This document shows positions 1-9,899 of a DNA stretch of 64,000 nucleotides, piece by piece. Within the stretch, counting starts at the first letter, position 1; each line of letters opens with the position of its first letter. The position numbers and the translations under genes are program-made. Below the pieces are notes generated by a model. That model was not told where the DNA came from and did no database searches. It saw only the letters and a program-made list of their open reading frames with translations. Source of the DNA: Favolaschia claudopus. Its lineage: Eukaryota > Basidiomycota > Agaricomycetes > Agaricales > Mycenaceae. The stretch covers positions 310,001 through 374,000 of the forward strand of contig JAWWNJ010000070.1 of NCBI GenBank assembly GCA_037176885.1, given 5' to 3'.

Positions 1-1058
1 CGCCAAGCCTACGGCTCTGGACCGCCGTTTTCCGCGCCGGTCATCGTCCCCGCTCAAAAGCTCGCCAAGGCCGTCGACGGGTTTCTCGTCGCGACGAGTC
101 AATCGTTTGAGCCCGTCGGTGTTCCGTTTTGTCGTGATTTCTACGGGAAGCGGGGACAGGAGCTGTTTGTCGTCGGTATGCAGGCACACGAGCTTTGTTG
201 GGAGGATGCCGTCGGTGTGGCGCCTACAGATGAACGCGTCAAGTCGTTTTTGGACGAGGCGGTGAAGGAGTACGGCCCGAAGTCTGTTTTGTTCATCTCT
301 TTTGGGTGCGTATCATGCTAGTTCTTTCGGGTGACTATTGTTTACTTATTATTGCTCAGCTCGATGGCGTTCCCCTTCACAACGCCGAAGCACATCGAAG
401 CCCTCGTCGAGACGCTTCTCAGCCTCGACCAGCCTTTCCCCTTCCTCTTCGCTCTGGGCAGCCGTATTGCTTCCCTCCCCGCACCACTCATCGAGCGTGT
501 CAACACCAGCGGCAAGGGAATGATCTGCGACTTCTGGGTTGAGCAGCGCGCCATCCTGCAGCATGGTAGTGTCGGGTGGTTCCTGTCCCACGGCGGCTTC
601 AAGTAATCCTCATTTTCCTTCTTTATAGAATATACTTTGGAACTGACGTCCAATTCAGCTCCGTAGCCGAATCATTGACGCAAGGAATCCCTCTCATTCT
701 TTGGCCTGTTTCCGCCGAGGTTCCAAGCGCAGCTATGATGTCGGCCGAGCCAAACCCCGTTGCCATCGAACTCTTCCAGGTGTGTACACACACGTCTACT
801 CCTATAATTTCTTTGAATTCATTTTTTCTCGCTGTGCAGATTCGCACTGGACCCCAACTCGGCCCCTCCCTGCGTACGGACGTCAAAATCACCGGCACCG
901 TCGAAGACGCGATTCTCGAGTTCAAGAAAACTTTCGAGCTTGCGCGGGGGCCTCAAGGCGCGATTATCAAAGCGAACGCTAAGAAGATGGCGAAGAAGCT
1001 GCGTGAGGAGCGGTTGAGGGATGCGCCGAAGGAACTCAAACGGTTGATTGATTTCTAG
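1..1058 (+). CDS. UDP-glycosyltransferase (GT1), 3' part
   Basis: This is the C-terminal half of a family 1 glycosyltransferase, which transfers a sugar from a UDP-sugar to a small lipophilic acceptor. The 5' end lies outside the window and the reading frame is open from base 1. Exons are about 1-305, 360-604, 658-780 and 841-1058, joined by introns with normal GT-AG ends. The donor-binding region is clear: FWVEQRAILQHGSVGWFLSH, then HGG at the exon junction, ESLTQGIPLILWP, and a following AE-P-AA-NP-AIELFQ stretch, which together match the PSPG-type signature. The C-terminus is a basic helix ending LKRLIDF, shared with the two related genes at 53.1 and 56.9 kb. No frame disruption is visible in this copy. 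The acceptor cannot be predicted. Confidence 0.9.
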
Positions 1059-1268
1059 GATCTTGAAGGTGAATTGTAATTCTACATATACTTATGATCT
1101 ACTCCTGGTGTATCGCTATACGCTTTAATTATGAATCGGGCATATATAGATTTTGTTGCTTAAATCACGTTTCGAGCGTGCGATCAAGATATGTCTGACT
1201 ATCTACCCAGATTGTGTTCAATACATGGAAGTAGTTGAACGACGACATAATCGAAACAGCCCATCGCC

Positions 1269-2469
1269 TCAATCATGCGGCAAAGGCGGGACTGGAGGCG
1301 GTAAGGGCGGCAACGGCCGTGTATAACGAGGCAACGGTGTCTCGGGCCAGTTCGACGACCCTAACGTCGTTGAACGCGACAACGAAGCAGGAGGCGGCGA
1401 AGGCTGATCAGCAGCAGCTGCTGCGGGTTGGTTCGAGCTCGGATCCGATGAAACGGTTTTCTCGGACAGCAGCAGATGTGAACTGCGTCCCTGTCGCAGC
1501 GCCTCCGACTCCAAGTTAGATTCCGATTGCGACTCCGAGTCGGAGGGCGGGGTATAGGCCGGCGGCGCGGGTTTATTCTCCTCGGCTCCGGTGTTGAAAG
1601 GCTCCACAGCTGTATGTCGATTGCGGCGGCGACGCCACCATAGATAGATGAATACGAGGAGGAGTAAGAGAAGGACCACGATGACGACGATGATGGGGAG
1701 GAGGAATTTCGAGTTCTGCGAACCCACGGAGGCAGAATGTGGTTGTGAGGAGGAAGAGAAAGGATCTGAAGTGGTGCTGGGAGGGGGAGCGATGATGGAA
1801 GTCGTACGGATGGTGGAATGCTGAGTGCTGGGAGAGCTGGAGCTGGGTATTGAGCTGCTTGTCGTTGTGGGTTGTGCGGTAGTTGACGATGACTGCACGG
1901 GGGATGTCAAAGACGATCGGAATACTGGAGTCGTGTTGGATTGCGGCGGCGCTGGAGCTTTTGGGGGTGCAGATGGGGGCGGGTGCGGAGGAGGAGAAGT
2001 CGAAGGAGGGGGTGGGGGTGGAGGAGGTGGAGGGGGTGGTTGTGAAATTGAATCTGTACCAGTAGGATCAGGCCCGTCAATGATGGTGAATGTGGTATCC
2101 AGTATCGTCTCTGTAGTATCTATCCTCGTCCTCATCTTGGTTCTGAATCTGTAGGGAAAAGGGAAGAGATATTGAGTCCTATTTCTTGGGGCGGCGGACT
2201 GCCCATAACCATAACAAACGCACCTCTTCTCCTCCGCGACATAGGCCAACACGCGTGGCTTGGGGTGCGGTCCATCGGTGTTTGTCCAAGGCACTAGCTG
2301 AGATAGAATGAAACTTTGTATAGTGCATATGAGCATGACTCACTCCATCCTTGCTACTACAAACTGTCAAGGGCGCTAAATCGATGGCCTCGGCTTGAGC
2401 GAGAGTCTCCGAACCCGCCACGTCCCAGGAAACCAGTAACACAGAAAAAACGAGTGGAAGCTGTCGCAT
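1269..2469 (-). CDS. Single-pass membrane protein, Ser/Thr/Pro-rich ectodomain
   Basis: Unnamed gene, predicted 359 residues in three exons: 2469-2344, 2297-2224 and 2148-1269 (introns of 46 and 75 bases; frames join exactly). It begins with a signal peptide (MRQLPLVFSVLLVSW). After a short N-terminal domain (PWTNTDGPHPK) comes a run of prolines and then a Ser/Thr/Pro-rich stalk. One transmembrane helix follows (LLPIIVVIVVLLLLLLVFIY), with a WWRRRRNRH stop-transfer signal and an acidic, Ser-rich cytoplasmic tail. The tail ends in TPLPRYTRPLPPLPPPVPPL, which contains RPLPPLP, a class I SH3-ligand pattern. The layout resembles fungal wall-stress sensors (Wsc/Mid2/Msb2-like), but no sensor domain is identified. 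The next gene has the same plan and tail motif, so the two are probably paralogous or co-functional. Confidence 0.75.
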
Positions 2470-3563
2470 AAAGGAGTGTGGTGTCGAGGAAGCGGAGTAA
2501 GAGGGAGAAAGAGAAAGGGTGGGCGTGTGTGCGAAACGCCGTCCCATGAAACGCCGAATCTGAGGGACGGCAAGATACTATCAGTCTGGGCTGTTAAGAG
2601 GACTAAGTATAGCGGTATCCGTCATGATATGTCTCTGAACGCGGTGACACCACAGCGATGAAAAATAGATTCCAATGGCACGGGGACCGAAACGGAGAAA
2701 CGAATTCGAAGTAAAGACGGGATTGAATTGGAGCCCCGTCGGTGGACAAGGACACTTCGAGTGGTACCAGACTACAAGCTGGAAAACGTCGATCCTGAGC
2801 CAGCGCCTATACCGATCAACATTCCTACGACTGAATCTTCGCAACAAGATGTTGAAAGTTGCGGAGTCCTAGACTGATATCCGTTTCCAGAGATGCCTGA
2901 GAAATTTAACTGAAAGGACGAATTCTTGTACGCAGGGTTAACTGAGACACTGTCAGAGTTCTAGCTTCCTCGGATCGTCAGTAAGTCGCCAGGATCGAGT
3001 TCGACAGAGGCCACACAATTGCAGTGTTTTTATTGCATTTCTGGAATTTCCAGCAGGCCCTTTTGAATTGAATCAAACTCAGATTCTTGCTTGCCCAATC
3101 CGAAATCACATTGAAGTCGAAACCATCATCGAATACTTAGCCAAGACCAAGACCAAGACCAAGCGTTTATCCCAACCGACGTGGAATCTTGACGACAAGG
3201 GTGAGCAGAATCAAGCCCTCGTTTCATTCATCTGTCATCAAGCTACTCAACCAGGGCCAGGGCCGGATGCAAGATGTCGATGTCGATGATCATGGAAGGA
3301 GACAAGACGAAAGCGGTGTCCCTGTGTTGACGTTCATTTACAGTCTTACCCAAACGGGTCTCTTTATCCTCTTATCCTTGAAGTACATCCTGCGATACGA
3401 TACAACAAAACGTGAACGCCAGCGAGACACAGTACTAGTGGTACGTATGCAGGATCCGTGGGCAGGTATGCTCCGCTCGCGGCCGGGTATGGTATGTGAA
3501 AGTAAGCAAGTATCGATACAAATTGAATCTCTATTCCGATCCACAAAGTCACGTCCCCTACCC
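2470..3563. other. Intergenic stretch, no gene seen
   Basis: I see no convincing coding sequence. The stretch is the promoter side of the minus-strand gene ending at 2469 and the 3' side of the minus-strand gene at 3564. A short hexamer run (CCAAGA-type, about 3140-3166) and a short GGGCCAG-type run near 3250 are the only repeats noted. Confidence 0.5.
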
Positions 3564-5486
3564 CTACGCCTTCGACGACCCAGGCAACGGCGGCACCGAC
3601 GGCACCTCGGGCAACGGTCGTACTCCTCGCCCGTGGCCATGGGGAGTGTACCTCGGCAACGGCGTCGGCGGCGTGCGGTCCTCGGAGTACCCCGACGCGA
3701 AGGTCGCGAAGGTCGGCGCGCGGGAGAGGGTGAGGTCTTGCGCTTGCCCTAGGTCGGCGCTGTCACCGTCGGCATGAGGATACCCAAACTGAGCGACATG
3801 CGCGTCCGAGTCGGGCAGCGTCGCAGCGGAATCAGAGGACGCGTGCGAGGGCGCGGGGGAGGGGCTGCGCGGGGGGGCACTTTGTAAGTGCGCGTGGTCG
3901 GCGTACGATTCGTGGTGCGCGGACGAATCGGCGTCAGCGTTGGCGGACGAGTGATACGAATGCGAATAGTCGGATTGCTCCATCTCCAGCTCATCCAACG
4001 CAAGCCGAATATCAGCCATATCGAGCTCCGGCCCCAGCTCTGGAGCTGACAGAACCGAAAACCTCTGCTCGTGTGCATGCGCATCCTCCGACTGTGGGTA
4101 TGCGAACCACCGACTCTGCCTTTGACTGCCGCCCTGACTGCCACTTCCACTACTGTCCCGCTCGCCGACGATCGAGGACGCCACAGCGCTGTACGCGCTC
4201 GTCCTAAACTCCACAGGCGACGGCGCAGGACTGCGTTCGGGGTCGGGGGTGCGGAAGTTCAGAGGAGACGGCGAGGACAAGAACGCCGACGCGCTCGTGG
4301 GTGTACGTGTGGGCGTCGTCGCATTTGAGGGTGAGTATGGAGATGAGGGTGAGGGTGAGTTTGCGTTTGTGTATGAGGGTGAGTATGGGTAAGGGTATGG
4401 GTATCGTTCCCCCATTCCCAATCCCACTCCGCTCTCGCTTTCCGCCACGTACCCCGTCGCGGGCGTCGACCCCCAAACCATCTCCCACCCCGTGCTGATA
4501 CTCGTACTCGAGGCGCTGGCGCTCCGCATGACGCCGACGTGCCCCGACTCCGAGGTGGCGGGGGACCGCGCTTGATTATGCAGCGAATGCGAATACGCGG
4601 CGGACTTCTCGTCCTCCAACAGCTCCGCCCCCGACCCCGGCGCAATACGCAGCCACTTCCCCTCCCCCGCGCCGTCCCCCTCCTCCTCCTCCCGGCGCCT
4701 GCGCCGCCGATACAGCACGAACAGCGCTAGGAGGAGTAGAAGCAGGAATAGGAGGGGCACGAGGACGCCTGCGAGGAGGGCGGTGTGCGTTTTGGAGGCG
4801 CCGGCGAGGGGTGTGGAGGAAGAGGAGGAGGCGGATGAGGAACCGGATGTGGGTAGGGAAGAGGAAGATAATGCGGAGGGGTAGCCGGGGGACAGGGAGG
4901 AGGAAGAGGAGGGGTGCGAGCCGACTTTGCCTATGGGCGCGGAGGAGGAGGGGGTGGTGGGGTGCAGGCTTCCCGACACCGCGGGTTGGGAGGACGCAGG
5001 CGAGTTGGGGTCCTGGGGCGAGGAAGGCGGGTTGGCTGGGGAGGAAGAGGATGCGGGTGGGGGAGAGGGAGGGGGGTCGGATGGGGGCGTAGGCGGAGGA
5101 TTGTTTGGGGTTGTATTAGACTTGGTGGGTGGAGGCGAAGTGGTGGGGGGAGGAGGAGGAGGCGCGGGAGTGGTAGGCGTAGTGGCAGTAGTAGGTGTCG
5201 TTGTTTCCGTGTCTGTCCCTCCGCCACCGAAGGGGAATCCGTTGCTGAGGGGATCGAAGGGGTTGAAGCCGCCGCCGCCGCCGCCGAAAGGACCGCCGCC
5301 GCCGAATGCACGTCTAAAGGGAGAGGGGATGTTAAATGGATTGAGGGGGACAGAGGAAGAGGAAGATGAAACGCGTACTTCAGCGAAGGAGGGTCGACCG
5401 CGACGAGAAGGGTCGCCTACAGTCAAGTCAGTCAGTGCTCTGAAGCTGGACAATAGAACGAGTGAAACGACGTACATGCTCTGCAC
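3564..5486 (-). CDS. Single-pass membrane protein, Ser/Pro-rich, long acidic tail
   Basis: Unnamed gene, 640 residues as one open frame starting MQSMYVVSLVLLSSF, which looks like a signal peptide. The ectodomain has Gly/Phe-rich patches (FGGGGPFGGGGG) and a long Thr/Pro/Ser mucin-like stretch. One transmembrane helix (LLAGVLVPLLFLLLLLLALF) is followed by RRRRRREEEE and a long Ser/Tyr/Asp-rich cytoplasmic tail. The tail ends TPLPRYTPHGHGRGVRPLPE then VPSVPPLP, again with an R-x-x-P-x-x-P pattern (RPLPEVP). An upstream exon starting near 5628 encodes an even better signal peptide (FRVLSFVLVLFVLSIP). A classical GTACGT...CTGAC...TAG intron follows it, but the phases do not join, so the true 5' end is uncertain. 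The strand is strongly GC-rich, and long antisense open frames across it are composition artefacts. Confidence 0.72.
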   Translation of the reverse strand: MQSMYVVSLVLLSSFRALTDLTVGDPSRRGRPSFAEVRVSSSSSSVPLNPFNIPSPFRRAFGGGGPFGGGGGGFNPFDPLSNGFPFGGGGTDTETTTPTTATTPTTPAPPPPPPTTSPPPTKSNTTPNNPPPTPPSDPPPSPPPASSSSPANPPSSPQDPNSPASSQPAVSGSLHPTTPSSSAPIGKVGSHPSSSSSLSPGYPSALSSSSLPTSGSSSASSSSSTPLAGASKTHTALLAGVLVPLLFLLLLLLALFVLYRRRRRREEEEGDGAGEGKWLRIAPGSGAELLEDEKSAAYSHSLHNQARSPATSESGHVGVMRSASASSTSISTGWEMVWGSTPATGYVAESESGVGLGMGERYPYPYPYSPSYTNANSPSPSSPYSPSNATTPTRTPTSASAFLSSPSPLNFRTPDPERSPAPSPVEFRTSAYSAVASSIVGERDSSGSGSQGGSQRQSRWFAYPQSEDAHAHEQRFSVLSAPELGPELDMADIRLALDELEMEQSDYSHSYHSSANADADSSAHHESYADHAHLQSAPPRSPSPAPSHASSDSAATLPDSDAHVAQFGYPHADGDSADLGQAQDLTLSRAPTFATFASGYSEDRTPPTPLPRYTPHGHGRGVRPLPEVPSVPPLPGSSKA

Positions 5487-5628
5487 CAGCCAATCCCACC
5501 CTCAAATCCCCCACCCGTGCCAAATCAAGCCTCGCAGCCGCTACCGCCGTCGGAATCGAAAGAACGAAGAGAACGAGGACAAAGGAGAGCACGCGAAAAC
5601 GAATGGAAAGGGAAGGGCTGCATCTCAT

Positions 5629-7226
5629 CGTGCAGTCCAAGCACGAATTGGAAGGAGATGGTGAAGGGGAAGAAAGGAAGGAGACGACGAGGGAATGCAG
5701 GTGCCTTCAGTCCCATGGCCGGCCGTGTAAGTGTGGTTATAATAATATTAGACCGAGCGACATATCATGAATCTGATGCGCGTGGGGCCTTCCTCGAGGA
5801 TCTTGATGGACGAGGGTCGGGGGTGCAACAGCCGCAGCGAGCCATCTGGACTCTTGAAGGGTTCCCTATAGATTGTCCCCAGCTGTACAGTACCGGAGTA
5901 CGTTTTGGTAGGGCATTTGCATTGCGCTTGGTTTTTTGAGGGTGGCAAAGATTCTTGCGTGCGAATTGGTATTGCAGCAAGGCTTGAGACGGCGGGAGAG
6001 TGAGAATACGCTTGAGAAGACGCGAACTGGCAGATACCAACAAACACTGATTGATCGCGAGAGAAACACGTCGAAGAAAACATTCTTGAATTCGTCTGCC
6101 AGTGAGTCGCGCCGAATGAAGCCGAGCTCAGTACATGATGCCAGCCAGCCTTCATTTTGCTCAAAATTCCACCGAGGGAGAAGATCTCTGCGGCCACGGA
6201 CGGCTCAGAGTTGGGATGCAACAGATATTGGAGTCATATCGAAGCCGAACTTGAGTTGCGGGAGCAAGACCGGGAGTCGGCGGTATCGTGGGTGGCGGCA
6301 GTCGTCTTGGCGTGGATCGACAACGTTCTTGGTAACGTCGGGGTAGAGCCATGAGGAACCACACGACTCCTGGTCGTCCGGGAACCACCTTTCGCTGTGG
6401 TTGGCCAGAAGAGTTTCACCATCGACGTGGGTGACGAGGAGAGAAAAGCGTGAGAAATGAGCAAGCGCCAACTCTGACCCTAACCCTAACATCGGAACTC
6501 TTGGACCTCAACCACCATGTTCCGTCATTGTCGAGACCTTCCCGCTTTGTGAGCCTAGATTTGCAGGAACTAAACTCTTCTTGCGTTGTTTTTGTTTCAA
6601 ATGTGTGCCTTTTCTTTCGTTTCCTTCAAGGCCCCCTGGATCGGCAACATCGATATATCTAGCAGCGAATTCTGGGCCCTAACTCTTGTCTTCCCTGGCG
6701 TCTCTTCATTGTTCACAGTCGAGGTCTGCGGATCCACAGAAAAATGCCGCTCTTTTTGCTCTCACCTTAGGCTCTCCTCTTACACCTGATTTGCATTCCG
6801 GTGAATTCAAGAATCATCTTGGCTCCCACCGTCAATTAGCTTACCAGAACTTGTGACCCTTCTTCCGGAACTCACAGGCGACTCAGAGAAGAGCTATTTC
6901 TGAGATTCTATGGCAGCTCTAATTCTCACCTCTGCGCCCTGAGCTATGAACTCTTCCACGGACGACAACTCCCCTTGGACACGGGACACCAAATAGAATC
7001 GAAATTCTCCTTTTCCAAGCCCACTCGTGACGCCACAAGCTACAGTTCCCCGCATAATCCATTTTGAACGCCATCTGCTGACCCACTTTCTTCCCGCATT
7101 ATGTTGAACGCGGAAGTCCGTGCGGTATGAATAAATGACTTCATCTGCGTATTCACCTTCCGTTCTTCCCTTTCGCATTCCCACCTGCAGATTCAACCCC
7201 TGGCAATTACAAGTGACGACAAGACA
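5629..7226. other. 1.6 kb without a recognised gene
   Basis: Several overlapping open frames of 75-157 codons occur on the minus strand (5748-6492 and 6894-7196). None carries a motif I recognise and none can be joined convincingly. A hypothetical minus-strand gene here cannot be excluded. The telomere-like string CCCTAACCCTAAC lies at 6478-6490. The last ~100 bases are the promoter of the dehydrogenase gene at 7227. Confidence 0.4.
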
Positions 7227-9410
7227 ATGTCAACCAAGATGCGTGCAGTGGTCTACGACAAGCCCTTCGCTGTATCCGTCCGTGAAGTCGACAAGCCGAC
7301 GATCTTGCATCCGGATGATATTATCGTCAAAGGTGAGTTCTTGCTTATTCATTCATCCCCTCACCTTCAACTCAACACAAAACCAATGCTAATTCGAATT
7401 CACCCAAAGTGACAACCTCATGCATCTGCGGCAGCGATTTGCACATGTACGAAGGTCGTACGGCGGCACAGGCGGGGATCGTTTTCGGGCACGAGAAGTA
7501 CGTCGTGTTGCGTCTCATATCCTCTCCTCTTCGCATCTGACTATGTATGGTAACGGACAGTATGGGTATCGTCGACGTACGTCCCTCTCTCCACCAAACG
7601 AATTATTTGTTCATCCCCGGGAATAGGAAGTCGGCACAGGCGTAACCGTGCGTACACTCTCTTATCCTCTCCTCCTTTTCCCAATACTCAAACTCTCCTT
7701 CTCCATTCTCCATTTCATCTATCTTCTCCCAACACAACAGCTCCTCAAAAAAGGCGACCGCGTCGTCATGCCCTTCAACGTCGCATGCGGGCGATGCCTC
7801 AACTGCGAAGAGGGGAGGTCGGCGTTTTGCACGTTGGTTAATCCTGGATTCGTGCGTATCCTAGTCAAATTTCTCTATTCTCCTCAGTGATGGTTTAATT
7901 TCTGGCAGGCTGGCGGGTAAGTGTTATATATGCTTATTGATTCAGAGATGTCGGACTCTGAACGTAATGGCGATTTCAGCGCGTATGGGTGAGCTTCCCA
8001 GTCTTTATCTCAATCGTCATCATGGTATTGGTCTGACAACAATTCGAAGCTATGTAGCGATGGGACCTTATCCCGGAGGGCAAGCAGTGAGTCTTCACAA
8101 CTCCCCTCTGAATATCGCTCAACATGACTCTAGGAATACGTCCGAGTCCCCTTCGCCGACTTCAACGCACTGAAGCTCCCAGCTGGCACGGAACACGAAG
8201 AGGACTTTGCCTTGTTGGCGGATATATTCCCCACTGTGAGTTCTCCTCCATTCACTTCTACAACTCAAAATTAAATCATATACACCAGGGCTGGCACGGC
8301 GTCGAACTCTCCGTACGTTCCCCTCCTCTCCTCCCATCATTTCCTCTCATATCCATCCCTTCCCTTCCCTCTGAATCTTTCTCTCCTCCCCTCCCCTCTC
8401 ACCTCACCTCATCGACCCCACAGGGCTTCCGCCCCGGCGAATCCATCGCGATCTTCGGCGCAGGCCCCGTCGGCCTCATGGCCGCGTACTCCGCCCTCCT
8501 CCGCGGCGCCTCCGCCGTCTACGTCGTCGACCGCGTCCCGGAGCGCCTCGCCAAGGCGACGGAGATCGGGTGCATTGCGGTGGACTTTTCGAAGGGGGAT
8601 CCGGCGGAGGCGATTAAGGGGATGAGGGGCGGGTGAGTGATTCTTTGTTTTTCTACGGATGGGTGAGAGAGTGAGTTGATTGATTGATTGAATGTGTTGG
8701 TAGGATGGAGGTGGATCGTGGTGTGGATGGTGAGTCTATTGTTTGGAGACCAATTTTGTAGCATTTATGAGGGGCTTGATGTGTAGCTGTCGGATACCAA
8801 GGTGATGTCTTCCCAATTTATTTATTTTGGATTCTCTCACACAGAGTCGACTCCCCCCACAGCAACCACGGGCGACGGCAAAACCGAACAACCCAACGCA
8901 GTAATCGAAGCGCTCATCGCCGTCGTACGGCCCACCGGCGGGCTCGGGATCCCAGGACTATACGTCCCATCGGATCCAGGCGCGCCTGATGCTGCTTCGG
9001 CCAAGTAAGCCTAAGCTAATACCTAAACTACATTTTTCCTTCACCAATCTCACTTCGAAGGGGATACATTTCCTTCCCATTCGGTTCGTCTATAACACCT
9101 CTCCTGCACGCATATTCGGCTGCTAAACTGTGACCATTAGGCAAGCTGTTCGAGAAAGGCCTTACTATGGGTACGGGACAATGTAACGTCAAGGTGCGCT
9201 GACCACCATCTACATATCCCATTATTTTTTTCTGAATACAATAATTCCCTTTAGTCCTACAATCGATACCTCCGCGATCTCATCATCTCGGGCCGCGCGA
9301 AACCAAGCTTCGTCGTCTCGCATAACGTGTCGCTCGACGACGCTGCGGACGCGTATGTGAAATTCGATAAGAGGATTGATGGGTATACGAAGGTGTTGCT
9401 GCACCCTTGA
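7227..9410 (+). CDS. Glutathione-independent formaldehyde dehydrogenase-like zinc enzyme
   Basis: Zinc-dependent medium-chain dehydrogenase of the FdhA type, which oxidises formaldehyde (or a related aldehyde/alcohol) with NAD without needing glutathione. Visible motifs in order are the catalytic-zinc site CICGSDLHMYEGR followed by GHE, the structural-zinc cysteines in NVACGRCLNCEEGRSAFC, AGGAYGY, the Rossmann loop IFGAGPVGLMAA, and the FDH-type segment RPTGGLGIPGLYVPSDPGA. The C-terminus is DGYTKVLLHP. About fifteen exons are needed to read it, all with GT-AG introns and consistent phase. Several are tiny: 7561-7576 (16 nt), 7627-7647 (21 nt), 7909-7916 (8 nt), 7980-7988 (9 nt) and a 15-nt exon near 8789. 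No frame defect was found. The start at 7227 is the first ATG before MRAVVYDKPF. Confidence 0.9.
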
Positions 9411-9584
9411 AGTGAAAGGAGAGGGAGTGTACCATGCGGGATTGAATGACCGTTGTATTATCTGTATGTATGTGATATTGCTGTGATACTTGTATTTATC
9501 AGCCATTGTTCAAATCACTTTCATAACGCGTCGTAACGCAGGATTGATCGAGGAACTTCCACGAAGCAGTGGAGACGCGGCGGA

Positions 9585-9674
9585 CACGTGATCGCGTGTC
9601 CGTCCATGTGATCGTGTAGTCATGACACACTCAATCTTCCGCACGGCCATGTCCGACTCGGATCGTTTCTGCTG
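9585..9674 (+). pseudogene. Relic of MIC12 promoter and start codon
   Basis: CACGTGATCGCG at 9585 is followed exactly 52 bases later by an ATG (9649) in the context CACGGCCATGTC, then TTTCTGCTGG. The intact MIC12 gene at 12895 has the same CACGTGATCGCG exactly 52 bases before CACGGCGATGTCGTTTCTGC. Spacing and order match without a gap up to the start codon. Beyond TTTCTGCTGG the MIC12 coding sequence is absent and the sequence soon becomes the promoter of the kinase-like gene at 9900. I read this as the degenerated first copy of MIC12 in a tandem duplication. Confidence 0.6.
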
Positions 9675-9899
9675 GCCCCTGGGTGTCGAAGACTCGGTGA
9701 TGCGCTAGTTTCCTCCCAAGTCCTCCCCCCCATTGTGTCTTGTGATCTGTTCTGGTCTCCGCTGTCTGGCACCGTCCGGTTCAGGAGTCAGGCAAGAGTC
9801 AGGATCACATCAATGCGTCGAAACTCAAGGCTCAGAGTCTTTCCCAATTTACCATCCAATCCCTGAAATCAGCATCTGCTTCCAGCGTATTTCGGTCGA

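Noticed and set aside
1825..2154. Gly/Val-rich open frame on the plus strand
   Set aside because: Antisense shadow of the Pro-rich stalk of the minus-strand membrane protein, whose splicing and domain order are consistent.
4927..5664. 245-codon plus-strand frame
   Set aside because: Antisense to the Ser/Pro-rich membrane protein. It is low-complexity Gly/Glu/Val sequence explained by base composition.
6478..6490. CCCTAACCCTAAC, telomere-like
   Set aside because: Only two repeat units inside ordinary sequence. This is expected by chance at some frequency and is not a telomere or a clear interstitial array.
9674..9899. Shortened but working MIC12 copy downstream of the relic start
   Set aside because: None of the later MIC12 motifs (TETHIRDL, PPSAAT, RWNQEVASLY) occurs before the kinase-like gene starts.
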